64,000 nucleotides of DNA from Pseudomonas sp. MMS21 TM103 (GTDB lineage Bacteria > Pseudomonadota > Gammaproteobacteria > Pseudomonadales > Pseudomonadaceae): assembly GCF_022132145.1 (NCBI RefSeq), contig NZ_JAJISP010000004.1, positions 186,001-250,000 on the forward strand. The letters are read 5' to 3'. The notes under the pieces are model-generated. The model was not told the DNA's origin. It saw only the letters and a list, made by a program, of their open reading frames with translations, and searched no databases. Positions 47,425-54,586 of the stretch are shown piece after piece (the stretch's first letter is position 1; each line of letters begins with the position of its first letter). Made by a program: the position numbers and the translations under genes.

Positions 47425-47742
47425 AGTCGCCCCTTGGCGTGCATGCAATGGGTTGCAGAATATCCCGTAGGATGGCGTTGAGCGCAGCCATACCCATCAT
47501 CGGCAGCCAGGCCGAACAGAAATACAGCCAGTATTGAATGGCTGTTTCGGCTTAAGCCCGTAGTCAATAATGCGCGCCGGCCAAAGGGGACAAATTTATT
47601 TTTCCTGCATTAAACGCCCACTTTCGGCCAGGAGCGGCCATCCACAGGGCAATGACCGGCAGAGTCGATCGTGATCGTCCTACTCGAATCATTGTTAATG
47701 ATCAGGTGGCGCAGAGCTCTCACGGCGCTATAGCTATCCCAT
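47425..47742. other. 318-bp intergenic region of extragenic repeats
   Basis: No gene is seen. It contains GTAGGATGGCGTTGAGCGCA at 47468 followed by CCATACCCATCATC, resembling the widespread 'GTAGGGTGGGTTGAGCGCAGCGAAACCCATC' type element. It also holds the third short dispersed motif (47583-47610) and a CTTTCGGCCAGGAGCGGCCA segment near 47622 of Pseudomonas intergenic type. Confidence 0.5.
47583..47610 (+). repeat. Copy 3 of the short AAAGGGGA-type dispersed motif
   Basis: It reads AAAGGGGACAAATTTATTTT then TCCTGCAT. It is preceded by GGCC, as is the copy at 46713. The two bracket the frnE-like gene in the same orientation. Confidence 0.65.
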
Positions 47743-48243
47743 TTACTGGTAAGCGCCGGCAGCGTAGGTAAGTTCGTAGCTGTGGCTATATATCTCCAGG
47801 ATGTTGCCGAAGGGGTCTTCCATATAGACCATGCGGAACGGTTTCTCGCCGGGAAAGTACTCGCGTACCGGCATGCGCTGCTTGCCGCCGGCGGCGACGA
47901 TCTTGGCCGCCAGGCCTTCGACGTCAGGGTCCTGTACGCAGAAGTGGAATATGCCGGTCTTCCAGTATTCGAAGTTGTTTTCCGGTTTTACCGCATTGCG
48001 GAATTGAAAGACTTCCACGCCAATGCGGTCGCCGGTGGACATGTGAGCGATTCGAAACGAGCCCCAGCCTGCGCCAAATACGTCGGTACACATGACACCG
48101 ATGGCTGAGTCGTCCTCGCTGATGGTGGTCGCCGGCATGATCAGGTACCACCCCATAACCTCGGTGTAGAACTTCACGGCGGCGTCGAGATCGGTGACCG
48201 ACAGGCCTATGTGGGAAAAGCTGCGTGGGTAGACGGAAGACAT
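47743..48243 (-). CDS. VOC-family (glyoxalase-like) protein
   Basis: The 166-residue protein has two beta-alpha-beta-beta-beta modules of the vicinal-oxygen-chelate fold, with metal-ligand-like residues in SHIGLSV, HFCVQD and MEDPFGNILEIY. The last segment is the common Glu-ligand end of the fold. The reaction is unknown; dioxygenase or isomerase activity is possible. It is divergent from the LysR gene at 48340, its probable regulator. ATG 48243 has GAGG upstream. Confidence 0.86.
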   Translation of the reverse strand: MSSVYPRSFSHIGLSVTDLDAAVKFYTEVMGWYLIMPATTISEDDSAIGVMCTDVFGAGWGSFRIAHMSTGDRIGVEVFQFRNAVKPENNFEYWKTGIFHFCVQDPDVEGLAAKIVAAGGKQRMPVREYFPGEKPFRMVYMEDPFGNILEIYSHSYELTYAAGAYQ

Positions 48244-48303
48244 GACCAATACCTCGTGTTGAGTTGATAGTGGTCAGTCTAGAAGTGCCAGTCCATAATA
48301 AAA

Positions 48304-48319
48304 ATAACGACAATGTTAT
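48304..48319. promoter_or_regulatory. Candidate LysR box between the VOC gene and LysR gene
   Basis: ATAAC-N6-GTTAT is a perfect short dyad in an AT-rich stretch 20 bp before the LysR start. It has the T-N11-A geometry expected of a LysR site controlling both divergent genes. Confidence 0.5.
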
Positions 48320-48339
48320 AGTTTCAATAAGAGCTACTT

Positions 48340-49215
48340 ATGCTTAATCCGCAATGGCTACGTACTTTTACGACCCTCGCCGAGCAGGGCAATTTCACGC
48401 GTAGCGCCGAGCGATTGGACTTGACCCAAGCGGCGGTGAGTCAGCATGTGCAGCGACTGGAGGAGCGTTTAGGCCCGCTTTTGATACGTCGCCCGCGCCA
48501 GCTCGAACTCACACCTGCCGGGCGTTCTTTGCTCGAATACTGCGCAGAGGTCAATGCAGCCGACCAACGCTTGCAGCGGCGTCTGTCAGAGCGCGACGCG
48601 GAGCGCGGTGAGATAGGGTTGATCTGCCCTGGCAGCATAGGTTTGGCCCTCTACCCACTGCTGCTGGAGTTACAGCATGCCCACCCAGGCCTGAGCATTC
48701 GACAGCGTTTCGCGCCGGATCGTGAAGTACTCGATGCCGTGCTGGACAACCGCTTTGAACTTGGACTGGTGACGCTCAAACCGGACGATCCGCGTTTGAG
48801 TGTGAGTCGTTTCGCAGAGGAACCACTGGAACTGGTAGTACCGGCCGGTGAGAGCGTTAAGTGCTGGGCTGATCTTGAACGCCTTGGTTTCATTGATCAC
48901 CCAGATGGCCAGGCCATGGCCGGTCGACTGCTTAGTCGCTATTACCCCGGCGCGCCTGGGGTATGCAGCCTCCCTAGCCATGGTTTCACCAACCAAATCA
49001 GTCTGATCCTTGAACCTGTGGCTCGCGGCTTAGGGTTTACCGTATTACCGCGCTATGCACGCTTGGCTTTTTCACAGTCTGAATCCATTGAGGTCATTGA
49101 AGGAGAGCGACCGGTTGTAGATACCCTTTGGCTTTTGCATCGCGCTGAATGGCCACTATCTGCCCGAGCTGATTTGTTTATCCGGCGAGTTAAGGCGCAT
49201 TTTTTGGTCCGCTGA
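48340..49215 (+). CDS. LysR-family transcriptional regulator
   Basis: The 291-residue protein has a winged HTH (GNFTRSAERLDLTQAAVSQH, residues 18-37) and an effector-binding domain. It is divergent from a VOC-fold gene 96 bp away, which it probably controls. Codon use is less GC-biased than average for the window, as is that of the VOC gene, so the pair may have been acquired together. Confidence 0.88.
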   Translation: MLNPQWLRTFTTLAEQGNFTRSAERLDLTQAAVSQHVQRLEERLGPLLIRRPRQLELTPAGRSLLEYCAEVNAADQRLQRRLSERDAERGEIGLICPGSIGLALYPLLLELQHAHPGLSIRQRFAPDREVLDAVLDNRFELGLVTLKPDDPRLSVSRFAEEPLELVVPAGESVKCWADLERLGFIDHPDGQAMAGRLLSRYYPGAPGVCSLPSHGFTNQISLILEPVARGLGFTVLPRYARLAFSQSESIEVIEGERPVVDTLWLLHRAEWPLSARADLFIRRVKAHFLVR

Positions 49216-49609
49216 CCGGTAGTGCAAGGCCCCAAAAAGCAATCAAACATTACTAATAGCTTTAAGAGTGGTTCTGCTCACTGTTATTGGCTGTGTCTGC
49301 TTTTGGCCGATTTCTGCCGGTTCCCACCGGCAGCTTTGGGTCGAGTGCCGTCGGTCATCGGAGACCATACCTTGCCCCAAAAACGGCGCCTCACACGCCA
49401 CAATATCCAGGCCGGATCCTGCACGGGCCCGCCAGCAATGGCATAGTGAAAGCATGCCGGCGTGCCCGCTCCGCCATCCTGCCGCCAGTGCGGGAGCGCC
49501 CGCCCTGACCGGCAGGCTTGTTCGCGCAGCCGGAGCGCGCCTGCCCACTGCTGGCATACCGCTAACCGTCTGACGCGCGACACCGTCGGCACGCGGTAGG
49601 AGGCATACG
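49216..49609. other. 394-bp intergenic region with an extragenic hairpin
   Basis: No gene is supported. It holds GTCTGCTTTTGGCCGATTTC followed by the stem CTGCCGG-TTCCCA-CCGGCAG (49314-49333), of a type I associate with Pseudomonas intergenic repeats. The last 80 bases carry the AmrS gene's upstream region with an AGGAGG ribosome site near 49598. Confidence 0.5.
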
Positions 49610-50698
49610 ATGAATGACCTGTCCGCACATCACCCGGGGCGCTGGTGGCACAGCTTGACCGATGGCCGAATCCAGTGCGACCTCTGCCCTCGTGACTGCA
49701 AGCTGCGCGACGGGCAGCGTGGCGCCTGCTTCGTGCGCATGCGCGAAGGCAAGCAGGTGGTGCTGACCACCTACGGCCGCTCTTCCGGCTTCTGCATCGA
49801 CCCCATCGAGAAGAAGCCGCTCAACCACTTCCTCCCCGGATCGGCGGTGCTGTCCTTCGGTACTGCAGGCTGCAATCTCGCCTGCAAATTTTGCCAGAAC
49901 TGGGATATCAGCAAATCGCGGGACATGGATCGCCTGATGGATCAGGCCAGCCCGCAGCAGATTGCCCTGGCGGCGGAGAGCTCGGGCTGTGCCAGCGTGG
50001 CCTTCACCTACAATGACCCGGTGATTTTCGCCGAATACGCCATCGATACGGCCATCGCTTGCCGTGCGCGCGGCATTCGGACGGTGGCGGTGACCTCCGG
50101 CTACATACACGCCGAGCCGCGCCGCGAATTCTTCGCGGTGATGGACGCGGCGAATGTCGACCTCAAGGCCTTCACCGATGACTTCTATTTCAAACTCACC
50201 GGCGCGCATCTGCAGCCGGTGCTGGATTCCTTGGTCTACCTGCATCACGAGACCGGCGTCTGGACGGAAATCACCACCCTGCTGATTCCGGACTACAACG
50301 ATTCGAATTGGGAGATCGAGGCCCTGTGCGCCTGGGTACTCAAGGAGCTGGGGCCGGATGTGCCGCTGCACTTCACCGCCTTCCACCCCGACTTCAAGAT
50401 GCTCGAAACCCCGCGCACCCCGCCCGCAACGCTCAGGCGCGCCCGGCAGATAGCCCTGGCGCAGGGGCTGCACTATGTCTACACGGGCAATGTGCACGAT
50501 GCCGAGGGCGGCACGACCTTCTGTCCAGGCTGCGGCGCGCCTTTGATCGAGCGGGACTGGCACCGCATCCTCCACTACCGGGTGACTGCCGAGGGGCGCT
50601 GTCCGCAGTGCCTCACCACCATCGCCGGGCGCTTCGACCAGCATGCCGGCGACTTCGGCCAGCGCCGGATTCCGCTGCGGCTGAACCCTAACCCCTGA
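49610..50698 (+). CDS. amrS: AmmeMemoRadiSam-system radical SAM enzyme AmrS
   Basis: The 362-residue radical SAM protein has the 4Fe-4S motif C88-x3-C92-x2-C95 (CNLACKFC) and an N-terminal Cys-rich segment CDLCPRDCKLRDGQRGAC (C23, C26, C30, C40). The C-terminal CPGC...CPQC pair adds a possible metal site. It matches the AmrS protein of the three-part AmmeMemoRadiSam system, once annotated as a pyruvate formate-lyase activase. The AmrA and AmrB partners are not in the neighbouring genes. The chemistry of the system is not settled. Confidence 0.9.
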   Translation: MNDLSAHHPGRWWHSLTDGRIQCDLCPRDCKLRDGQRGACFVRMREGKQVVLTTYGRSSGFCIDPIEKKPLNHFLPGSAVLSFGTAGCNLACKFCQNWDISKSRDMDRLMDQASPQQIALAAESSGCASVAFTYNDPVIFAEYAIDTAIACRARGIRTVAVTSGYIHAEPRREFFAVMDAANVDLKAFTDDFYFKLTGAHLQPVLDSLVYLHHETGVWTEITTLLIPDYNDSNWEIEALCAWVLKELGPDVPLHFTAFHPDFKMLETPRTPPATLRRARQIALAQGLHYVYTGNVHDAEGGTTFCPGCGAPLIERDWHRILHYRVTAEGRCPQCLTTIAGRFDQHAGDFGQRRIPLRLNPNP

Positions 50699-50927
50699 GC
50701 AGATGAGCGTCCTATCGATGGGTGGCAGCGACGCTGCGCCGTAGACAGTTCGGCGAACGCTATTGGCCAGTTGCTGCCCCTGACAATCGTCCTTCCCGGA
50801 TCTGTCCCCGTCGTGGCCACCGTGAAAGCGCGCCCCCCCAGGGTACGCAAGTTGCCGAAACCTAGTCCGGCTACCAGCGCTGCTAAAATTCACGTATCAG
50901 TCCCAATCGCAATCTTGGAAAAGCAAG

Positions 50928-51407
50928 ATGATCAGCAAGAGCCTGGTCTGTCTCTGGTACGACGGCGCTGCGCTGGACGCTGCGAAGTTCTATGCCGATA
51001 CCTTCCCGGACAGCGCTGTAGGATCTGTCCATCGCGCGCCTGGCGACTATCCGGCGGGCAGGCAGGGCGATGTCTTGATGGTCGAGTTCAGGGTGGCGGG
51101 CATCCCTTGTCTCGGGTTGAACGGTGGCCCGGCGTTCAAGCACAACGAGACATTCTCGTTCCAGATTGCGACCGACGACCAATCCGAAACGGACCGCTTG
51201 TGGAACGCGATTGTCGGAAACGACGGCGAGGAAAGTGCATGCGGCTGGTGCAAGGACAAATGGGGGGTGTCGTGGCAGATCACACCCCGCGCTCTGACTG
51301 CCGCGATAACCGGCCCTGATCGAGCGGCGGCCAAGCGCGCGTTCGACGCCATGCTGGAAATGACCAAGATCGACATCGCGGCGATCGAGGCGGCGCTGAA
51401 GCGTTAA
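50928..51407 (+). CDS. PhnB-like VOC-family protein (3-dmu-9_3-mt domain)
   Basis: The 159-residue protein begins MISKSLVCLWYDGAALDAAK and has GIPCLGLNGGPAFKHNETFSF, CGWCKDKWGVSWQITPR, and AMLEMTKIDIAAIEAA near its end. This is the PhnB/3-demethylubiquinone-methyltransferase-like VOC pattern. Proteins of this group have no firmly known reaction. A weak GGAAAAGCA ribosome site precedes the ATG. A short repeat motif and a pseudogene follow. Confidence 0.86.
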   Translation: MISKSLVCLWYDGAALDAAKFYADTFPDSAVGSVHRAPGDYPAGRQGDVLMVEFRVAGIPCLGLNGGPAFKHNETFSFQIATDDQSETDRLWNAIVGNDGEESACGWCKDKWGVSWQITPRALTAAITGPDRAAAKRAFDAMLEMTKIDIAAIEAALKR

Positions 51408-51439
51408 CCCTAATTTGCTACCCATTGGGCCAAGATGGG

Positions 51440-51464
51440 AAAGGGGACAGCTTTATTTTCTCTG
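51440..51464 (+). repeat. Copy 4 of the short AAAGGGGA-type dispersed motif
   Basis: It reads AAAGGGGACAGCTTTATTTT then CTCTG. It lies between the VOC gene and the FKBP pseudogene. Confidence 0.65.
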
Positions 51465-51502
51465 CGCCAATGATCGCTCCCGGCCGAATTCAGCCCCACT
51501 AA

Positions 51503-51830
51503 TCAATCATCCTGCGTCAGCACTTTCAGCAGCTCGATCTCGGAGATCAGGTTGGAGTGTGGCGTGATATGGGCACCGAACTGGCGTTTGCCATAACCCA
51601 GGCACGAAGGCACGAACAGTTTGCGCTTGCCGCAGAGCTTCATGCCCATCAAGCCCTGGGCCCCCAGCCCTTGATCACCCGGCAAGTGCCGATTACCCAC
51701 TGGAAGGCTTTGCCGCGAGCACCGGAGGAGTCTAACTTGCGGCCATCTTCGAGAAATCCGTTGTACGGGGTGGTGATCAGTACTTGTCGTCACCCTGCTG
51801 AATCTCTTCGATCACTAATTCGTTGCACAC
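51503..51830 (-). pseudogene. Frameshifted FKBP-type peptidyl-prolyl isomerase remnant
   Basis: Reading the reverse strand, three frames are needed to recover an FKBP. NELVIEEIQQGDDK (from about 51824) is followed, in another frame, by VLITTPYNGFLEDGRKLDSS and AFQWVIGTCRVIKGW. In a third frame come QGLMGMKLCGKRKLFVPSCL and FGAHITPHSNLISEIELLKV, ending at a TGA at 51503. The shifts lie near 51781 and near 51655-51668 (GGGGGCCCAGGG). VIKGW and EIELL are FKBP signatures. The gene is broken, with no intact copy in the window. Confidence 0.82.
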
Positions 51831-51881
51831 CCCCACCTCGTCTGGTCGCCTGGCCTGCTCGCAGCCGGATTTGCAGGGAAA

Positions 51882-52394
51882 TCACTCGGCAGCCGGTTCC
51901 AGAACCGCCAGCAGTTCGGATAGGCGCGCATCCAGTTGCGCCAGCTCTGTGGCGGCAATCGGAGCCAGCAGCCGCGCCTCATTAGCAACATGAGCGGTCA
52001 CCGCGCGGTCGATCAGCTCCAGTCCGGCCGGGGTCAGCTGCACCAGCATACTGCGAGCATCGCTGGGGTTTGCCAGGCGGCTGACCAGGCCAGATGCCTC
52101 AAGCTGCTGCAACTGCCGGGTCATGGTGCCGGAGGTAACCATCAGGGTCGAGAACAGGGTAGTCGGGGCCAGACGAAAGGGCTCGCCGGAACGGCGCAAG
52201 GTGGCCAGCACATCGAATTCCCAGAGGGTCAGACCAAAGCTTCTGAACAGCTTGTCCAGCTCGCGTCGCAGCAGCGCCGAGCAGCGCCCAAGCCTGCCGA
52301 TCACACCCATCGGGCTGACATCCAGATCAGGTCGCTCACGGTGCCATTGCTGAAGAATTCCATCGACCGCATCCATCTGGCGCTGGATTGCCAT
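51882..52394 (-). CDS. MarR-family transcriptional regulator
   Basis: The 170-residue protein has a MarR winged HTH (about 55-120): LTLWEFDVLATLRRSG, LMVTSGTMTRQLQQLEASGL, then the wing with NPSDARSMLVQLT. It is divergent from the EamA-type exporter and likely represses it. The GAGGTGA ribosome site before ATG 52394 is strong. Two related inverted repeats lie between the genes. Confidence 0.9.
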   Translation of the reverse strand: MAIQRQMDAVDGILQQWHRERPDLDVSPMGVIGRLGRCSALLRRELDKLFRSFGLTLWEFDVLATLRRSGEPFRLAPTTLFSTLMVTSGTMTRQLQQLEASGLVSRLANPSDARSMLVQLTPAGLELIDRAVTAHVANEARLLAPIAATELAQLDARLSELLAVLEPAAE

Positions 52395-52415
52395 TGGCTC
52401 ACCTCTAAAAATTTA

Positions 52416-52469
52416 TCTTGAACTCAAGACAAGTTGTTATTAGCCTCGCATTTTATCTTGAATGCGAGA
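52416..52469. promoter_or_regulatory. Two MarR-type operators, 40 bp apart
   Basis: TTATCTTGAACTCAAGACAA near 52413 contains perfect arms TCTTGA-AC-TCAAGA (52416-52429). TTATCTTGAATGCGAGACAA near 52453 has the same left arm and a weaker right arm (GCGAGA, 52464-52469). The exact 40-bp spacing is close to four helical turns, allowing dimers on one face. They lie between the MarR and EamA starts and could control both. Confidence 0.75.
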
Positions 52470-52476
52470 CAAATGC

Positions 52477-53442
52477 ATGGACCGCTCCCTCTCACGCACC
52501 ACTTGGCTGAATGTGCTGATCACCGCCTTGGCACCAGCCATCTGGGGCTCGACCTATATTGTCACCACTGAAATTCTGCCACCTGACCGGCCCTTTATCG
52601 CCGCGCTGCTGCGCGCCCTGCCGGCCGGCCTGTTGTTAGTGTTGTACAGCCGCTATTGGCCCAAGCGCAGCGAATGGTCGCGCTTGCTGGTGCTGGCGGG
52701 GTTGAATATCGGCTTCTTCCAGGCGCTGCTGTTTGTCGCCGCGTACCGTTTGCCAGGCGGGCTGGCGGCGGTGGTCGGGGCCATTCAACCGCTGCTGGTA
52801 ATGGGCCTGGCGTGGTCGATGGATCGCCAGCGGCCGGCGTCTCTGGCAGTCGCCGCCAGCGTGTTCGGAATCGCCGGGATGGCCACCCTGCTGCTAGCGC
52901 CGGGGGCCAGTTGGGACCCGATTGGCATTGCCGCCGCCTTTGTCGGCACTGCCTGCATGGCCAGCGGCACCTACCTGACGCGGCGCTGGCGACCGACTGT
53001 GCCGCTGCTGGCCTTTACCGGCTGGCAGTTGCTGATTGGCGGTTTGTTGCTGCTGCCGGTGGCCTGGATGATCGACCCGCCGCTGCCGCAGCTAAGCCCT
53101 GTGCAGTGGCTGGGCTACGCCTACCTGTCGCTGTTCGGCGCACTGCTGGCCTATGTGCTGTGGTTTCGCGGCATAGCCCGTCTGGCACCGGTGGCGGTGT
53201 CCTCACTGGGGTTGCTCAGCCCGCTGGTAGCGGTGCTGCTGGGCTGGGCATTGTTGGGGCAGAGCATCACCGGTGTAGCGCTGCTGGGCCTGGTTGCGGT
53301 GCTGGGCAGCATCCTGGCGGTGCAATGGGCCGCGGCGCCAGCCCAGTCGAACAGCGCAGCAACCGCGCAGGCCACGCCGGCAGTTGCTGCGCCCCATGTT
53401 AAAGTCGCGCCTTGTGCAATTTTGGCCCAAGGCGACACATAA
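52477..53442 (+). CDS. EamA/DMT-family exporter
   Basis: The 321-residue protein has ten membrane helices as two EamA repeats, beginning LAPAIWGSTYIVTTEILPP, the family signature. These carriers export metabolites such as amino acids or purines; the substrate is unknown. ATG 52477 was chosen, being preceded by GAGA; an in-frame ATG at 52462 lies inside the second operator. The C-terminal 30 residues are Ala-rich and variable. It is controlled probably by the divergent MarR. Confidence 0.88.
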   Translation: MDRSLSRTTWLNVLITALAPAIWGSTYIVTTEILPPDRPFIAALLRALPAGLLLVLYSRYWPKRSEWSRLLVLAGLNIGFFQALLFVAAYRLPGGLAAVVGAIQPLLVMGLAWSMDRQRPASLAVAASVFGIAGMATLLLAPGASWDPIGIAAAFVGTACMASGTYLTRRWRPTVPLLAFTGWQLLIGGLLLLPVAWMIDPPLPQLSPVQWLGYAYLSLFGALLAYVLWFRGIARLAPVAVSSLGLLSPLVAVLLGWALLGQSITGVALLGLVAVLGSILAVQWAAAPAQSNSAATAQATPAVAAPHVKVAPCAILAQGDT

Positions 53443-53447
53443 CGATT

Positions 53448-54464
53448 ATGGAACTCCCGGCATTTACTGGCGAACTGGAAGACTGGAGCACCCTGAACAG
53501 CAGCATCGGTTTTCCCGAGCTGCTGATCGGCAACGGTGCGAGCCGGGCGGTATGGAGCAAGTTCGCCTACTTCTCACTGTTCGAGGAAGCCCAGACCACC
53601 CGCAACCGTCCCCTTAGCGCGACCGAGCTCAGTGTGTTCCGGGCCCTGGATACCAGCAACTTCGAGCAGGTGCTCAGCGCCCTGAAGAACAGCATCCGGG
53701 TCAATGCCGCGCTGACCATCAACTCGTCGTCGCCGCGCCATCGCTACTTCGCCATCAAGGAAGCACTGATCCACGCCGTGCGCTCGGTGCATATCCCCTG
53801 GAGCCTGATGCACGCCAGCGGCCTGGAGCGGATCAACCGCGTGCTCGGCCAATACCAGACGGTCTATTCCGGCAATTACGACCTGCTCAACTACTGGGCC
53901 ATCATGCAGACCCCGCAGGCGTTTGAAGACCTGTTCCGCGGCGCGGACTCGACCTTCGCCCCCGACAACTGCCAGCGCCAGGGCAAGGCCACGCGCATGC
54001 TCTACCTGCACGGAGGCATGCACCTGGTGAAAAACATCGATGGCAGCACACGCATCCTCAACTCGTCGGAAAGCACCCTGCTGGCCAGTTTCGCCATCAA
54101 CCGGCTGGGCGATATCCCGCTGTTCGTCAACGAAGGCAGCAGCGCGGACAAGCTCAAGGCCATCCGCAGTTCCGACTACCTGTCGTTCTGCTACAGCCAA
54201 CTGGCGCAACCCAAGGACAGGTTGTGCATCTTCGGTCACAGCCTGGCGGCGCAGGATCAGCACCTGATCCAGGCCTTGCAGCAGGCCGGGCTGCAGACCC
54301 TGGCCATCTCGATCTACCCGCACAACCCGCTGTTTATCGCCCAGCAGAAGCAGCACTACACCAGCCTGTTCGCCGAGCAGCAGGTTGAACTGCGCTTCTT
54401 CGATGCGCTAAGCCACCCGTTGGGTGATCCCGAGCTGCGCATCGCCGCCCCGCCAGCGCCCTAA
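53448..54464 (+). CDS. DUF4917-family protein with SIR2-like features
   Basis: The 338-residue protein matches DUF4917. Motifs arranged as in SIR2-like NAD-binding proteins are visible: LLIGNGASRAVW (26-36, compare GxGxS), SGNYDLLNYW (141-150, compare TNYD), MLYLHGGMHLVK (184-195, compare LHG) and CIFGHSLAAQDQHLI (260-274, compare GxS-L-x-D). No membrane or signal segment is present. An NAD-binding or NADase role is inferred, not shown. It starts 5 bp after the EamA gene and may share its transcript. Confidence 0.8.
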   Translation: MELPAFTGELEDWSTLNSSIGFPELLIGNGASRAVWSKFAYFSLFEEAQTTRNRPLSATELSVFRALDTSNFEQVLSALKNSIRVNAALTINSSSPRHRYFAIKEALIHAVRSVHIPWSLMHASGLERINRVLGQYQTVYSGNYDLLNYWAIMQTPQAFEDLFRGADSTFAPDNCQRQGKATRMLYLHGGMHLVKNIDGSTRILNSSESTLLASFAINRLGDIPLFVNEGSSADKLKAIRSSDYLSFCYSQLAQPKDRLCIFGHSLAAQDQHLIQALQQAGLQTLAISIYPHNPLFIAQQKQHYTSLFAEQQVELRFFDALSHPLGDPELRIAAPPAP

Positions 54465-54586
54465 CGACTGCTGTCTGACCGCCCCTACCGGGCTCAACCC
54501 AGCCGGCGCACGGCGCTGGCTGAGGTCACCATCGGGACACCCCTTGGCCGCTCCTGGGTCAAGACCCGCAGCCCAGCCGCCCTGCC

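Noticed and set aside
51557-51985. Plus-strand open frame of 142 codons across the FKBP remnant
   Set aside because: It is antisense to the recognisable FKBP segments and to the end of the MarR gene.
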